NCBI GenBank assembly: GCA_052266715.1
Contig: JBQPRB010000012.1
Direction: 5' to 3' (one strand)
Origin: Jeotgalibaca sp052266715
Lineage (GTDB): Bacteria; Bacillota; Bacilli; Lactobacillales; Aerococcaceae
DNA: 47,806 nt
In this document: in pieces, positions 1-7,186 of the stretch
How positions within the stretch are numbered: the first letter of the stretch is position 1
Layout of the letters: every line of letters begins with the position of its first letter
The notes under the pieces: generated by a model
Told to the model about the DNA's origin: nothing
Databases searched by the model: none
What the model saw: only the letters and a program-made list of their open reading frames with translations
Position numbers and translations under genes: made by a program

Positions 1-2
1 GG

Positions 3-269
3 AGCTTCGGCAAGCTGATGAGCTACCTGACGTATAAAGCCAGAGCCAACGGCATCGCCATCCAAAAGGTGGACGAAGCCTACAGTACGCAAACATGTCC
101 TGTTTGCCACAACCGCAAGAAACATGCCGGTCGCAATGTCCTTTGTGCGTGCGGCTACACCAGCCACCGCGACATTCACGGAGCCAAGAACATCCTCAGC
201 AAGACACTGTACGGGAACTTCCTGCCGTCGGCAGTCGCGGAACAGACAAAGTATCTACGACCATGTTAG
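3..269 (+). CDS. tnpB: TnpB RNA-guided nuclease, C-terminal fragment (5' cut by window edge)
   Basis: The reading frame is open from base 3 and has no true start in the window, so only about 88 C-terminal residues are visible. The fragment carries a four-cysteine zinc finger: CPVC, then a CAC motif about 15 residues later with a further Cys context. After it comes the conserved segment with an Asp in HRDIHGAKNIL, the last acidic residue of the RuvC-like nuclease of TnpB/IS605 OrfB. TnpB proteins are guided by an RNA transcribed from the element's own right end, cleave DNA beside a short target motif, and help the element persist. The stop at 267-269 is followed by the element's non-coding right end. 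The visible part looks intact, and nothing can be said about the rest. Confidence 0.88.
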   Translation, partial: SFGKLMSYLTYKARANGIAIQKVDEAYSTQTCPVCHNRKKHAGRNVLCACGYTSHRDIHGAKNILSKTLYGNFLPSAVAEQTKYLRPC

Positions 270-459
270 GGAGTAGTAGATGGCGCGTCGCCGCCCACAA
301 ACAGTAAAAACTGTTTGCGTTGCTTTTTGTGGAGAGAAGAAACAGCCACTTCCCAAAGGGAAGCATCTCGGCAACTGTCGAGTCCCGCTGCAGCGTCTCT
401 TTAGACAAAAAGAAACCCCGACTTCAAAATCCGTCAGGATTTAAGTGGGGGAGTGTTCA
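200..459 (+). ncRNA. Probable omega RNA (reRNA) scaffold of TnpB
   Basis: In IS200/IS605 elements the guide RNA overlaps the 3' end of tnpB, runs through the right end, and takes its guide from the flanking DNA. Here the region after the tnpB stop is rich in hairpins: AAACAG/CTGTTT at 299-316 nested in CCACAA/TTGTGG at 295-332, CTTCCC/GGGAAG at 349-363, and the terminal hairpin at 416-451. If the scaffold ends near 459, the guide would begin at about 460, inside the 3' end of the neighbouring dioxygenase-like gene. The 5' limit is not visible in sequence, and 200 is a placeholder. Confidence 0.5.
416..451 (+). repeat. Subterminal right-end hairpin of the IS element
   Basis: An imperfect inverted repeat runs from the CCCC at 416-419 to the GGGG at 447-450, with AAATCC/GGATTT near the loop. 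It lies just inside the right tip, where IS200/IS605 transposases recognise a hairpin. It could also weakly terminate transcripts leaving the tnpB region. Confidence 0.65.
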
Positions 460-460
460 T

Positions 461-1306
461 TTAAGCGATAGAAATATGCATTTCAATTCCGCTGTTATCC
501 TTCAAGATAATGACACCATTATCCTCTTTGTATGTGTAGTCTTTTTCTTTCAAACGACTTAACAAAGCATCCATTTCCTCTTGGTTTGGGACCAACCATT
601 CATAGTAGGCCAAACCTAATTGATTCTCGCGTGGTTCAGGTAAATTTTTACCTGCCCAAGTGTTTGAACCAACGTGATGATGATAATCCCCGGATGCGAA
701 AAATTTCGCTTGGCCGAAGTAATCAGACTTCAAGCCCAATGGAACAATGTTCGTATAGAAATCTTCTGTTCCAGGTAAATCATGGACTGTTAAATGGACA
801 TGCCCCATAATCGTTCCGGCTGGCATACCTGTAAATTGTTTTTTGACAGTTCCAAGCACGCCTTCCGCATCCATTTGAATCGTGATTCCTTCGATACGAC
901 CGTTTTCACGTCTGTCCCATTCTGATTCGGGTTTATCTGCATAAATTTCAATCCCGTTACCTTCAGGGTCGTTAAAATAAAGCGCTTCACTGTAGCCATG
1001 GTCACTTGCACCACCCAGTGGATATTTATTCACCAACAAGTAGTATAGGTATTCTCCTAAATCTTGTCTAGATGGCAATAATAGCGCTAAGTGGAATAAT
1101 CCTGCTGTAAGTGTCTTCGTTGCATCGGGTTGAATCTGCACGAGTTCCACCAATGGTTCCTTAGTAGATTCCAATCCAAGGGTGATGGCTTTCATTTTTG
1201 AATCCAATACCGTCAAACCTACAACCTTTTGATAAAACTCGGACATTTTTTCTAAATCCTTAACCTTTAGCACTACTTTACCTAATTTCCAATCTTTTTC
1301 TGTCAT
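461..1306 (-). CDS. VOC-family ring-cleavage dioxygenase / glyoxalase-like protein (CatE-like)
   Basis: The product is 281 residues with two tandem vicinal-oxygen-chelate (VOC) domains, about 8-124 and 169-281. The first ends in the typical NDPEGNGIEIYAD segment with the metal-ligand Glu at about 120. The second starts with GHVHLTV (His171), carries a His triplet at 209-211 and ends in GIEMHI (Glu275). The two-domain form and length match Bacillus CatE-type catechol 2,3-dioxygenase/glyoxalase proteins; the true substrate is unknown. The ATG at 1306 is chosen because GAAAGAGG lies seven bases upstream; an in-frame start at 1324 lacks such a site. It follows the phosphoesterase gene by 23 bases and is probably cotranscribed with it. 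The IS element ends right at its stop codon, but the protein does not look truncated. Confidence 0.85.
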   Translation of the reverse strand: MTEKDWKLGKVVLKVKDLEKMSEFYQKVVGLTVLDSKMKAITLGLESTKEPLVELVQIQPDATKTLTAGLFHLALLLPSRQDLGEYLYYLLVNKYPLGGASDHGYSEALYFNDPEGNGIEIYADKPESEWDRRENGRIEGITIQMDAEGVLGTVKKQFTGMPAGTIMGHVHLTVHDLPGTEDFYTNIVPLGLKSDYFGQAKFFASGDYHHHVGSNTWAGKNLPEPRENQLGLAYYEWLVPNQEEMDALLSRLKEKDYTYKEDNGVIILKDNSGIEMHISIA

Positions 1307-1329
1307 TCGAATACCTCTTTCCAATAATG

Positions 1330-2148
1330 TTATATATTAAATGTTTCAATCGTATATGCCAATTCCGACAAAGGATCATCGGTCCACCAATGACGACCAT
1401 TACCTAAACAAGCACAGTAGTAAGTGATAGCATCTTCGCTCAATATTTTACGGTAGTGGACATGTCCCATGATACTTTTTGTAATAGGATATTTATCATA
1501 TAAAGACATATAGCTTTTACTACCCAGAAAGGCGTTGTAATAATCGTAAACCCGATTAGGCAGCGGAACTGTGAAATGTGGATGCGTCACAATGTGGGTC
1601 ATCAGAATAATTTCTCTTCCTGAAACCTGGGTAATGTCGTCTTCAATTTGATGCAACATCCCCTCAGCCACCTGTTGATCCGACTGGCCCCAATGGACGT
1701 ATAGTCGGTCATTCCAGCCGCCAACACGTAATTTTTTCGCTTCGAATTCTTCCAGCGTATATTTGTTGCTCGCAAAACCGTAATCATACCAACCGGGATT
1801 AGCTACAATTGCAAATCCATCATTTATAATGAAGGGTCTTCCAACGAGCGATTCATCCCGGTCCATGAAGATTTGATTGATTTTCCCGGTGTCCGTCTCT
1901 TTATTACGGATAGACCAATAATCATGATTACCAGGAACAAAAAATATTTTTGAAACCTGGTGTTCTTTCATGCGGTCGAGGAAAGCTAAGGAATCATGGT
2001 AATCTGAACTGATGTCTCCCGCCAGGAGTAAAGCGTCTATTTCATGATTATAGAGATAATCTGCTAATAAACGGTCATATGTCTGCCCGGGTGCCAACTT
2101 TCGTTCGTTTATATCAATATGGAGGTCTGATAAAACACCGAATCTCAA
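1330..2148 (-). CDS. Calcineurin-like metallophosphoesterase
   Basis: This 272-residue protein shows the full metallophosphoesterase signature: DLH (Asp8, His10), GDISS (Asp45), GNHD (74-76), MTH (His185) and GHVH (228-231). These residues bind two metal ions and hydrolyse phosphoesters. It has no signal peptide, so it is probably cytoplasmic; the substrate is unknown. The start is a TTG at 2148, because a perfect AAGGAGG lies eight bases upstream and the conserved domain begins at the next residue. The longer frame to 2220 would add 24 residues that do not resemble the family. The gene sits directly behind its own extended -10 promoter and is followed by the VOC protein gene. Confidence 0.88.
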   Translation of the reverse strand: MRFGVLSDLHIDINERKLAPGQTYDRLLADYLYNHEIDALLLAGDISSDYHDSLAFLDRMKEHQVSKIFFVPGNHDYWSIRNKETDTGKINQIFMDRDESLVGRPFIINDGFAIVANPGWYDYGFASNKYTLEEFEAKKLRVGGWNDRLYVHWGQSDQQVAEGMLHQIEDDITQVSGREIILMTHIVTHPHFTVPLPNRVYDYYNAFLGSKSYMSLYDKYPITKSIMGHVHYRKILSEDAITYYCACLGNGRHWWTDDPLSELAYTIETFNI

Positions 2149-2179
2149 TCGAACCGCCTCCTTCAGCTTACTTAAATAT

Positions 2180-2207
2180 AGTATATCACATTGTCTCGAA
2201 TTTGGAA
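2180..2207 (-). promoter_or_regulatory. Promoter of phosphoesterase-VOC operon
   Basis: Read on the minus strand, TTCCAA (2202-2207) is followed after 16 bases by TATACT (2180-2185). A TG one base before the -10 gives an extended -10 element. It sits about 30 bases upstream of the TTG start of the phosphoesterase. Confidence 0.6.
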
Positions 2208-2231
2208 TACTTTTATTCAAATTTTATCATT

Positions 2232-2726
2232 TTAATTTATTTTTGCCGTGACTGCCACAAATTTTGCTTCTGTCAGCTCTTTTAGATCCAACGGGTTTAA
2301 CTCTATTTGCATTCCGCGTTTACCTGCAGATACAATTATCGTTTCCATCCCTTCTGCTTCTTGGGCGATAAAAGTTGGATAAAGTTTCTTCATTCCAATC
2401 GGCGAAGTTCCTCCACGGATATAGCCTGTCGTTTTTTCTAAATCTCCCAGCGGTAATAACTCGGTTCGTTTGTTGCCACTTGCACTCGCCAAAGCTTTTA
2501 AATCTATTTCTGCCAAAGCAGGAATGCAAACGACGATAGGTCCCGTATTATTCCCTTCAATCAGTAATGTCTTAAATACTTTTTCAATCGGTAGAGAACC
2601 ATTTTTTGCTGCTGTGCGTGCATCCAAATGATCCTCGTGCCATGCATATTCATGAAGCCGGTAAGGAATTTTGGCTTGTTCTACCATCCGGATAGCATTC
2701 GTTTTATTGATTTTCTTTTTAGCCAT
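2232..2726 (-). CDS. ybaK: Cys-tRNA(Pro)/Cys-tRNA(Cys) deacylase, YbaK/EbsC family
   Basis: The 164-residue protein belongs to the YbaK/EbsC family of aminoacyl-tRNA editing factors. These hydrolyse Cys from mischarged tRNA(Pro) and related tRNAs in the cytoplasm. It shows the conserved lysine in KVFKTLLI (Lys52) and the glycine-rich GYIRGGTSPIG (101-111) of this family. The ATG at 2726 is used because GAGGTGATT lies just upstream. A longer frame to 2774 runs through a terminator hairpin and is rejected. The gene starts about 58 bases behind metQ with that terminator between them, so it may be expressed partly by read-through of the methionine operon. Confidence 0.9.
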   Translation of the reverse strand: MAKKKINKTNAIRMVEQAKIPYRLHEYAWHEDHLDARTAAKNGSLPIEKVFKTLLIEGNNTGPIVVCIPALAEIDLKALASASGNKRTELLPLGDLEKTTGYIRGGTSPIGMKKLYPTFIAQEAEGMETIIVSAGKRGMQIELNPLDLKELTEAKFVAVTAKIN

Positions 2727-2737
2727 TTCAATCACCT

Positions 2738-2770
2738 CAAAAAAAATAGAAGAAAGGTTTCCCTTTCTTC
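2738..2770 (-). terminator. Intrinsic terminator after metQ
   Basis: GAAGAAAGG (2749-2757) pairs with CCTTTCTTC (2762-2770) around a four-base loop. On the minus strand it is followed by ATTTTTTTT. The U-tract runs into the ribosome binding site of ybaK. Confidence 0.75.
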
Positions 2771-2784
2771 CCATTTTAACACGT

Positions 2785-3642
2785 TTATTTTTCTAGCTCC
2801 TCTATTTCAAGCTGAACTGGAACTTTCGTCCCGCCAAATTCATCCTTTATATAGGCTTGGACTTCTTCACTATGGTAAATTTCTCCAAGTTTTAAAATAG
2901 CTTCATCATTAGCTTTTTCAGGCTGGGTCACTAAAATATTTACATTTTGTTTTGTATCTTCTGAGACTTCTTCGTAAAATAAGGAGTCGTCAAGAACATT
3001 CAATCCACCTTCCAAAGCAATAGAGTTACTAATAAGGGCAATAGCTACGTCCGGTAATACCCGAGGTCCAGTCGTATCATCAATTTCAGTAAATACCAAA
3101 TTTTTGGGATTTTCGATAATATCGGAAGGAGTGCCGAATGAATCAAAATCCTCCGTCAATGTAATCAATCCCGCTGCTTGTAAAAGTAATAAGCCTCTTG
3201 AGGCATTGGAAGGATTGTCAGCGATGGCAACTTCAGCGCCATTGGGCAATTCATCCAGTGACGTATACTGCGAAGAATAGATTCCCATTGGTTCGAGATA
3301 GGTCGTTGCAAAAGCAGTAAGTTGATCACCTGATTCTTCATTGAATGATTGCAAATAAGCCCACGATTGGAAAGCATTCACGTCTACCTCTTCATCAACT
3401 GTCGCCATATTTAATTGGGGGCCCCCATCTATTTCTTCAATTTCCAGAGTTATGCCCATTTCTTTCGCTGCCTCCGAATCAGCAATATAACGCCAAATAT
3501 CAGCATCCGACGATTGTGAGCCAACTGTAATCACTTCATTCTTGATTGCTTCTTTTGATTCAGCATTTCCTGCCGTACAAGCGCCTAGAATCATGCTTGC
3601 GCCCGCTAAACTTAATCCCAATAGCCACTGTTTTTTATTCAT
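2785..3642 (-). CDS. metQ: Methionine ABC transporter substrate-binding lipoprotein, MetQ/NlpA family
   Basis: The 285-residue protein starts with a lipoprotein signal: positive start, hydrophobic stretch, lipobox LGAC with the lipidated Cys at 22. The mature part has the NlpA/MetQ fold signatures, such as the IDGGPQLNMA region near 75 and DVAIALISNS near 205. The likely role is capture of D/L-methionine outside the membrane for a MetN/MetI importer. No metN or metI lies next to it, so it is an orphan binding protein here and its partners must be encoded elsewhere. It is the last gene of the luxS-dehydrogenase-metQ operon, 13 bases behind the dehydrogenase, with a good AGGAGAGG site. The T-box upstream of luxS supports methionine as substrate. 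Confidence 0.9.
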   Translation of the reverse strand: MNKKQWLLGLSLAGASMILGACTAGNAESKEAIKNEVITVGSQSSDADIWRYIADSEAAKEMGITLEIEEIDGGPQLNMATVDEEVDVNAFQSWAYLQSFNEESGDQLTAFATTYLEPMGIYSSQYTSLDELPNGAEVAIADNPSNASRGLLLLQAAGLITLTEDFDSFGTPSDIIENPKNLVFTEIDDTTGPRVLPDVAIALISNSIALEGGLNVLDDSLFYEEVSEDTKQNVNILVTQPEKANDEAILKLGEIYHSEEVQAYIKDEFGGTKVPVQLEIEELEK

Positions 3643-3655
3643 ATATAATCCTCTC

Positions 3656-4426
3656 CTAGTGCATTGTCATGCCACCCGTCACATTTATAGCTTGCCCCGT
3701 CATGTATGAAGCGAGGTGACTAGCCAAAAACAGTACAACATGGGCAACTTCATCTGGATTTGCGGTTCTTCCAAGGGGCACTTGTGAACAATCTTCAGCG
3801 TATATTTCATCTGCAGTCATGTTCCTGATTAACCCACCTTCGACCCGTTCTCTCTTTTTCATTGCTGTCTCAACAATTCCTGGACAAACTGCATTCACCA
3901 AGATGTCATCAGGGGCCAATTCCTTGGCCATGGTCTTGGTTAAACCAATAACGGCATGTTTGGATGCCACGTATCCTCCCATCCCCACATAGCCGTTTTT
4001 TCCGGCCTGGGAAGAGATTTGAATGATTCTGCCACTTGATTTATTATCTTTCATCCACTTCGCAACTTTTTTTGAAAATAGATAAACGCCACGGGAATTA
4101 ATTGCAAAAACCTTATCCCAGTCTTCTAGCTTACTGTCCACCACCACATCCATGGTTGAAATCCCAGCACAGTTAACCAAAATATCTATTTTGCCAAAAT
4201 GATCCAGAGTATTTTGGATGCACATATCTATCGAATGCTCATTAGCTACATCAACTTGCGCCTGTATTATCTGTCCCTGCATTATTTGGAACGGTTCAGG
4301 ATAGGCATAATCAATGGAAACGACAGAAGCTCCAGCTTCAGACAAAACCGAAACAATTGCCTCGCCGATACCATTTTTTCCGCCCGTTACGAGGGCAACC
4401 TTGTTGGTTAAATCGATAGTTATCAT
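3656..4426 (-). CDS. Short-chain dehydrogenase/reductase in the methionine operon
   Basis: This 256-residue protein is a classical SDR. It has the NAD(P)-binding TGGKNGIG (14-21), the NCAGIS segment (85-90), and the catalytic triad Ser139, Tyr152 and Lys156 in YVASK. It ends with a GGMTMH tail after the usual INVTGG. The acidic residue after the second strand (IDY, 38-40) hints at NAD preference. Overall similarity from memory is to sugar-alcohol or acetoin/glucose dehydrogenases, but the substrate cannot be told. It lies between luxS, 12 bases away, and metQ, so it is cotranscribed under methionine control. The ribosome binding site is weak, which suggests coupling to luxS translation. Confidence 0.88.
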   Translation of the reverse strand: MITIDLTNKVALVTGGKNGIGEAIVSVLSEAGASVVSIDYAYPEPFQIMQGQIIQAQVDVANEHSIDMCIQNTLDHFGKIDILVNCAGISTMDVVVDSKLEDWDKVFAINSRGVYLFSKKVAKWMKDNKSSGRIIQISSQAGKNGYVGMGGYVASKHAVIGLTKTMAKELAPDDILVNAVCPGIVETAMKKRERVEGGLIRNMTADEIYAEDCSQVPLGRTANPDEVAHVVLFLASHLASYMTGQAINVTGGMTMH

Positions 4427-4438
4427 TTTTCGGACCCA

Positions 4439-4906
4439 TTACCCTTCAGTGAATATTCTTTCAAAAGGATCACGGCTAATTCCTTTTTCCAACACTGATC
4501 GGGTGTATTCTTTGGCAGCAAACAAACTATGGTCCCGATAATTTCCGCATTCTTTGGCTGTTACCGATGGAACAGTTTCTGTTTCCAACACTTTTTTCAA
4601 TGTTTTTTCCAATGCTACAGCAATATCCTCTGCAGTTGCCTCATCCCATTTAATGCAATAGAATCCTGTTCGGCAGCCCATTGGCGAGATATCTATAATT
4701 CCCGGTAATTCGTCACGCAAGTAGGTGGCCAGTAAATGTTCCAATGTATGTAAAGCTCCTGTGGGGAAAGCATCTTGATTTGGTTGCAAAAAACGTAAAT
4801 CTATTTTTTGTATTGTACTACCCTGGTTATGCTCAATTCCCGCTATCCTAACGTAAGGTGCTTTCACCAAATTATGATCCAATGTAAAACTTTCAACTTT
4901 TGCCAT
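4439..4906 (-). CDS. luxS: S-ribosylhomocysteine lyase LuxS
   Basis: LuxS splits S-ribosylhomocysteine into homocysteine and DPD, the precursor of autoinducer-2. It recycles the methyl cycle in the cytoplasm. The 155-residue protein has the metal-binding HTLEH (53-57), the catalytic cysteine in MGCRTG (Cys78) and the third metal ligand in KECGNYRDHS (Cys120). The ATG at 4906 has GGAGG eight to nine bases upstream; the longer frame to 4960 overlaps the T-box terminator and is rejected. It is the first gene behind the T-box leader and heads the operon luxS-dehydrogenase-metQ. Confidence 0.95.
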   Translation of the reverse strand: MAKVESFTLDHNLVKAPYVRIAGIEHNQGSTIQKIDLRFLQPNQDAFPTGALHTLEHLLATYLRDELPGIIDISPMGCRTGFYCIKWDEATAEDIAVALEKTLKKVLETETVPSVTAKECGNYRDHSLFAAKEYTRSVLEKGISRDPFERIFTEG

Positions 4907-4937
4907 ATTTATCATCCTCCGAATATTATTTATAAAC

Positions 4938-5256
4938 AAAAAAAGTCCTTGAAGAAGCAAATTAATGCTTCTTCAAGGACGGGAAATTTTATCTTCACGT
5001 GGTACCACCTTTGTTCGTATTGCCCTCACGGACAATACCTCGTCAAGTGCTCAAGGAATAAACCTTGAATACTTCGATGCTGCAACGGGCATCCCCGTAG
5101 CTACCTTATATTAATGAATATTCGGCAACTCCACTCTAAGGCCATTTTCTATTTTACTTCCCTTCCCTCTTCTCACCTACCGAGGGTCTCTGCAAAGTTC
5201 TGGTAAAATATACTTTCCTTTTCAATGTGTTTGTTCTCATTATTCTCATTTAACTT
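4938..5256 (-). promoter_or_regulatory. T-box riboswitch leader, probable methionine specifier
   Basis: The leader upstream of luxS has all T-box parts on the minus strand. It has a stem I region with the GGTAGGTGAGAAG motif near 5170-5185 and the conserved T-box sequence AGGTGGTACCACG at 4998-5010, which forms the antiterminator. A strong terminator at 4938-4980 pairs GTCCTTGAAGAAGC with its complement and is followed by seven U. The specifier bulge reads AGAAAATGGCC. ATG (5143-5145) fits the downstream methionine-cycle genes, although AAT (Asn) is possible by frame alone. Uncharged tRNA should bind, stabilise the antiterminator and allow transcription of luxS-SDR-metQ. Confidence 0.9.
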
Positions 5257-5262
5257 TAATCT

Positions 5263-5291
5263 AGAATAACACTGAAAAAGTGGCTTGTCAA
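5263..5291 (-). promoter_or_regulatory. Promoter of the T-box/luxS operon
   Basis: On the minus strand a perfect TTGACA (5286-5291) and TATTCT (5263-5268) are separated by 17 bases. The -35 box ends three bases from the ppaC stop codon, so the ppaC-luxS gap is essentially all promoter and leader. Confidence 0.8.
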
Positions 5292-5293
5292 AC

Positions 5294-6223
5294 TTATTTT
5301 GTATAAGCTTCAGTTAATTGAGGAACAATTTGTTTTTTGCGGGAAACAACACCCGGCAGGAAGACCGTTTGATTTTCCAGCACAACGTCAAATGCAGCCT
5401 CTGCTTTGTCTGCACCATTTCCGACAACAAGTAAAGTAGAGTCGCTGTCCACGATATTTGTGATCATCAGGACGAATAAATCATAATTTTCGGCAGCATT
5501 TTGCGCTGCCATCAAGCTAGTTAATTCTTCTTGACGATTTAAAACGTCTTGAATAGCTACCGTGTTTACTTGACCTACACGTACTGATTTGTCACCCATT
5601 GGGAAAGTTTTCGCATCCAGGCCTAATAACTCTTCACTCGTTTTGCTGTCCAAGTTTGTTCCAGCCTTCAACAAATCCATACCATAGCTGTCTAAATCAA
5701 TCCCAGCGATTACCGCTAAATCTTTAGCTGCGTCAATATCTTCCTGGGTACATGTTGGTGATTTGAACAACAAAGTATCAGAAACAATGGCTGAGGCCAT
5801 TAAACCAGCAATTTTTGCAGGAATTTCGATCCCTTTTTCTTTAAACATTTTGTAGATAACTGTATTTGTACATCCTACAGGTTCACTCCGGTAATACAAA
5901 GGATTAGCCGTTTCAAAATTTGAAATACGGTGGTGATCAATAACATATTTAATTTCAACATTTGTAATATCAGATGCACTTTGTTGGAACTCGTTATGAT
6001 CCACAAGCGCAACGGCTGAAACTTCATTTGATACAGTATTAACCACACGTGGTGCCTCAAAGTTGAAATGATTCAAAGCAAAGGCCGTTTCTTCACTAGG
6101 ACCTTCAAACGCAACCGCTTCTGCTTCAACTCCGATTTCGTTTAAGTAATAAGCAAATGAGATTGCTGATGTGATTGCATCTGTGTCTGGATTTTGATGT
6201 CCGAATACTAATAATTTTTCCAT
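5294..6223 (-). CDS. ppaC: Manganese-dependent inorganic pyrophosphatase PpaC (family II)
   Basis: PpaC hydrolyses pyrophosphate to phosphate and drives biosynthetic reactions in the cytoplasm. The 309-residue protein is a DHH-superfamily family II enzyme. It shows the GHQNPDTD metal site (His9, Asp13, Asp15), LVDHN (Asp75), the DHH motif (96-98) and Asp149 in VSDT. The C-terminal domain carries the SRKKQIVP substrate-binding segment near residue 295. Length and motifs match Bacillus and Streptococcus enzymes. The start ATG has AGAGGGG upstream. It lies behind the pfl terminator and no separate terminator is visible after it. Confidence 0.95.
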   Translation of the reverse strand: MEKLLVFGHQNPDTDAITSAISFAYYLNEIGVEAEAVAFEGPSEETAFALNHFNFEAPRVVNTVSNEVSAVALVDHNEFQQSASDITNVEIKYVIDHHRISNFETANPLYYRSEPVGCTNTVIYKMFKEKGIEIPAKIAGLMASAIVSDTLLFKSPTCTQEDIDAAKDLAVIAGIDLDSYGMDLLKAGTNLDSKTSEELLGLDAKTFPMGDKSVRVGQVNTVAIQDVLNRQEELTSLMAAQNAAENYDLFVLMITNIVDSDSTLLVVGNGADKAEAAFDVVLENQTVFLPGVVSRKKQIVPQLTEAYTK

Positions 6224-6262
6224 AATTGCCCCTCTTTCATCTATCTATCTGTATTTATGATA

Positions 6263-6309
6263 TTAAAAAAAAAAGAAAAGGGCAACGAAATTTCGCCTTT
6301 TTCCTTTTT
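6263..6309 (-). terminator. Intrinsic terminator after pflA
   Basis: On the minus strand AAAAAGGC and GCCCTTTT pair around a GAAATTTC core. A run of T interrupted once (positions 6264-6280) follows. Confidence 0.7.
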
Positions 6310-6319
6310 AATGGCACTG

Positions 6320-7081
6320 TTAAGCGTGCAAGTATCCTTTATATTCGTCACAACGCAATAATTTGCGGGCATTTTCAACACGTTCCTGTGTTGGCGGCTC
6401 AATCCCTTCCAACTTATAAGGAATCCCTAATGCCTCATATTTATAGATACCCATCTTATGGTAAGGAAGAATTTCGACTTTTTGCACGTTTTTCAAAGTT
6501 GAAATATAATCTCCCAAACGAACTAAATATTCATCATAATCCGATCTTTCTGGGACTAGTACGTGACGAATCCAGACAGGTTTACCAATCTTTGATAAGT
6601 ATTCGGTCATTTCCAGAATACTATCATTTGGCCACATCGTTAATTCTTTGTGTTTTTGACGGTCGATATGTTTAATATCCATCAAAATCAAATCTGTTAC
6701 TTTCATTAATTCTTCAAAGCGACCAAAGAATGGCTCGTCATATGTAAAAGGTTGACCGCATGTATCCAGCGCTGTATTAACACCCATGGCTTTAGCTTTT
6801 TGGAATAGTTCGATAATAAAATCTATCTGGAGCAATGGTTCACCACCACTTATTGTGAGACCACCTTTTTCTCCCCAGAACTCTCTATATTGCAGAGCCA
6901 TGTCAAGAACTTGATCTGTCGTCATTTCTTGTCCACCACCAATATTCCACGTATCTGGGTTATGGCAGAATTCGCAACGCATACGACATCCCTGCATAAA
7001 AACGATAAAACGGATTCCAGGTCCGTCCACGGAACCAAAACTCTCAGTTGAGTGTACAAAACCTGTCATTGGGTTTGTCAT
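6320..7081 (-). CDS. pflA: Pyruvate formate-lyase activating enzyme PflA
   Basis: PflA is the radical-SAM enzyme that puts the glycyl radical on PflB under anaerobic conditions. The 253-residue protein has the cluster motif CRMRCEFC (Cys32, Cys36, Cys39), the SGGEP SAM-binding segment near residue 98, and the GSVDGPG segment (16-22) typical of PFL activases. The gene lies 105 bases downstream of pflB, separated by two hairpins, and has GGAGGAG upstream of its ATG. A terminator follows. Length is normal. Confidence 0.95.
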   Translation of the reverse strand: MTNPMTGFVHSTESFGSVDGPGIRFIVFMQGCRMRCEFCHNPDTWNIGGGQEMTTDQVLDMALQYREFWGEKGGLTISGGEPLLQIDFIIELFQKAKAMGVNTALDTCGQPFTYDEPFFGRFEELMKVTDLILMDIKHIDRQKHKELTMWPNDSILEMTEYLSKIGKPVWIRHVLVPERSDYDEYLVRLGDYISTLKNVQKVEILPYHKMGIYKYEALGIPYKLEGIEPPTQERVENARKLLRCDEYKGYLHA

Positions 7082-7126
7082 AAGTCATTTCTCCTCCATA
7101 GCTTTATCTATATTTCCGACCAAAAA

Positions 7127-7173
7127 GAGAGAATTTTCTCTCCCTTTAGTCGAAAACGGAGGCGAAGCCTCCG
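7127..7173 (-). promoter_or_regulatory. Two tandem hairpins between pflB and pflA
   Basis: CGGAGGC/GCCTCCG (7157-7173) is followed on the minus strand by TTTTCG. A second hairpin of GAGAGAA/TTCTCTC type (7127-7142) is followed by TTTTT. They probably act as partial terminators or RNA-stability elements that lower pflA expression relative to pflB. Confidence 0.55.
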
Positions 7174-7186
7174 CATTCAATTTTTA

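Larger units (their letters stand above)
1..459 (+). mobile_element. Right end of an IS200/IS605 (IS1341-like) element, left part outside window
   Basis: The stretch contains the C-terminal zinc-finger part of a TnpB protein, then about 190 bases of non-coding, hairpin-rich DNA, and ends with a strong subterminal hairpin (416-451). That is the right-end layout of IS200/IS605 elements. It abuts the stop codon of the next gene, at 461-463 on the minus strand, almost exactly. The left end, any tnpA and the insertion target motif lie outside the window, so it cannot be said whether the element is autonomous. The exact right tip, near 459, is inferred. Confidence 0.75.

Noticed and set aside
461..1324. 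Truncation of the VOC protein by the IS insertion
   Set aside because: The second VOC domain reaches its final metal ligand (GIEMHI) and stops a few residues later, so the coding part looks complete despite the adjacent IS end.
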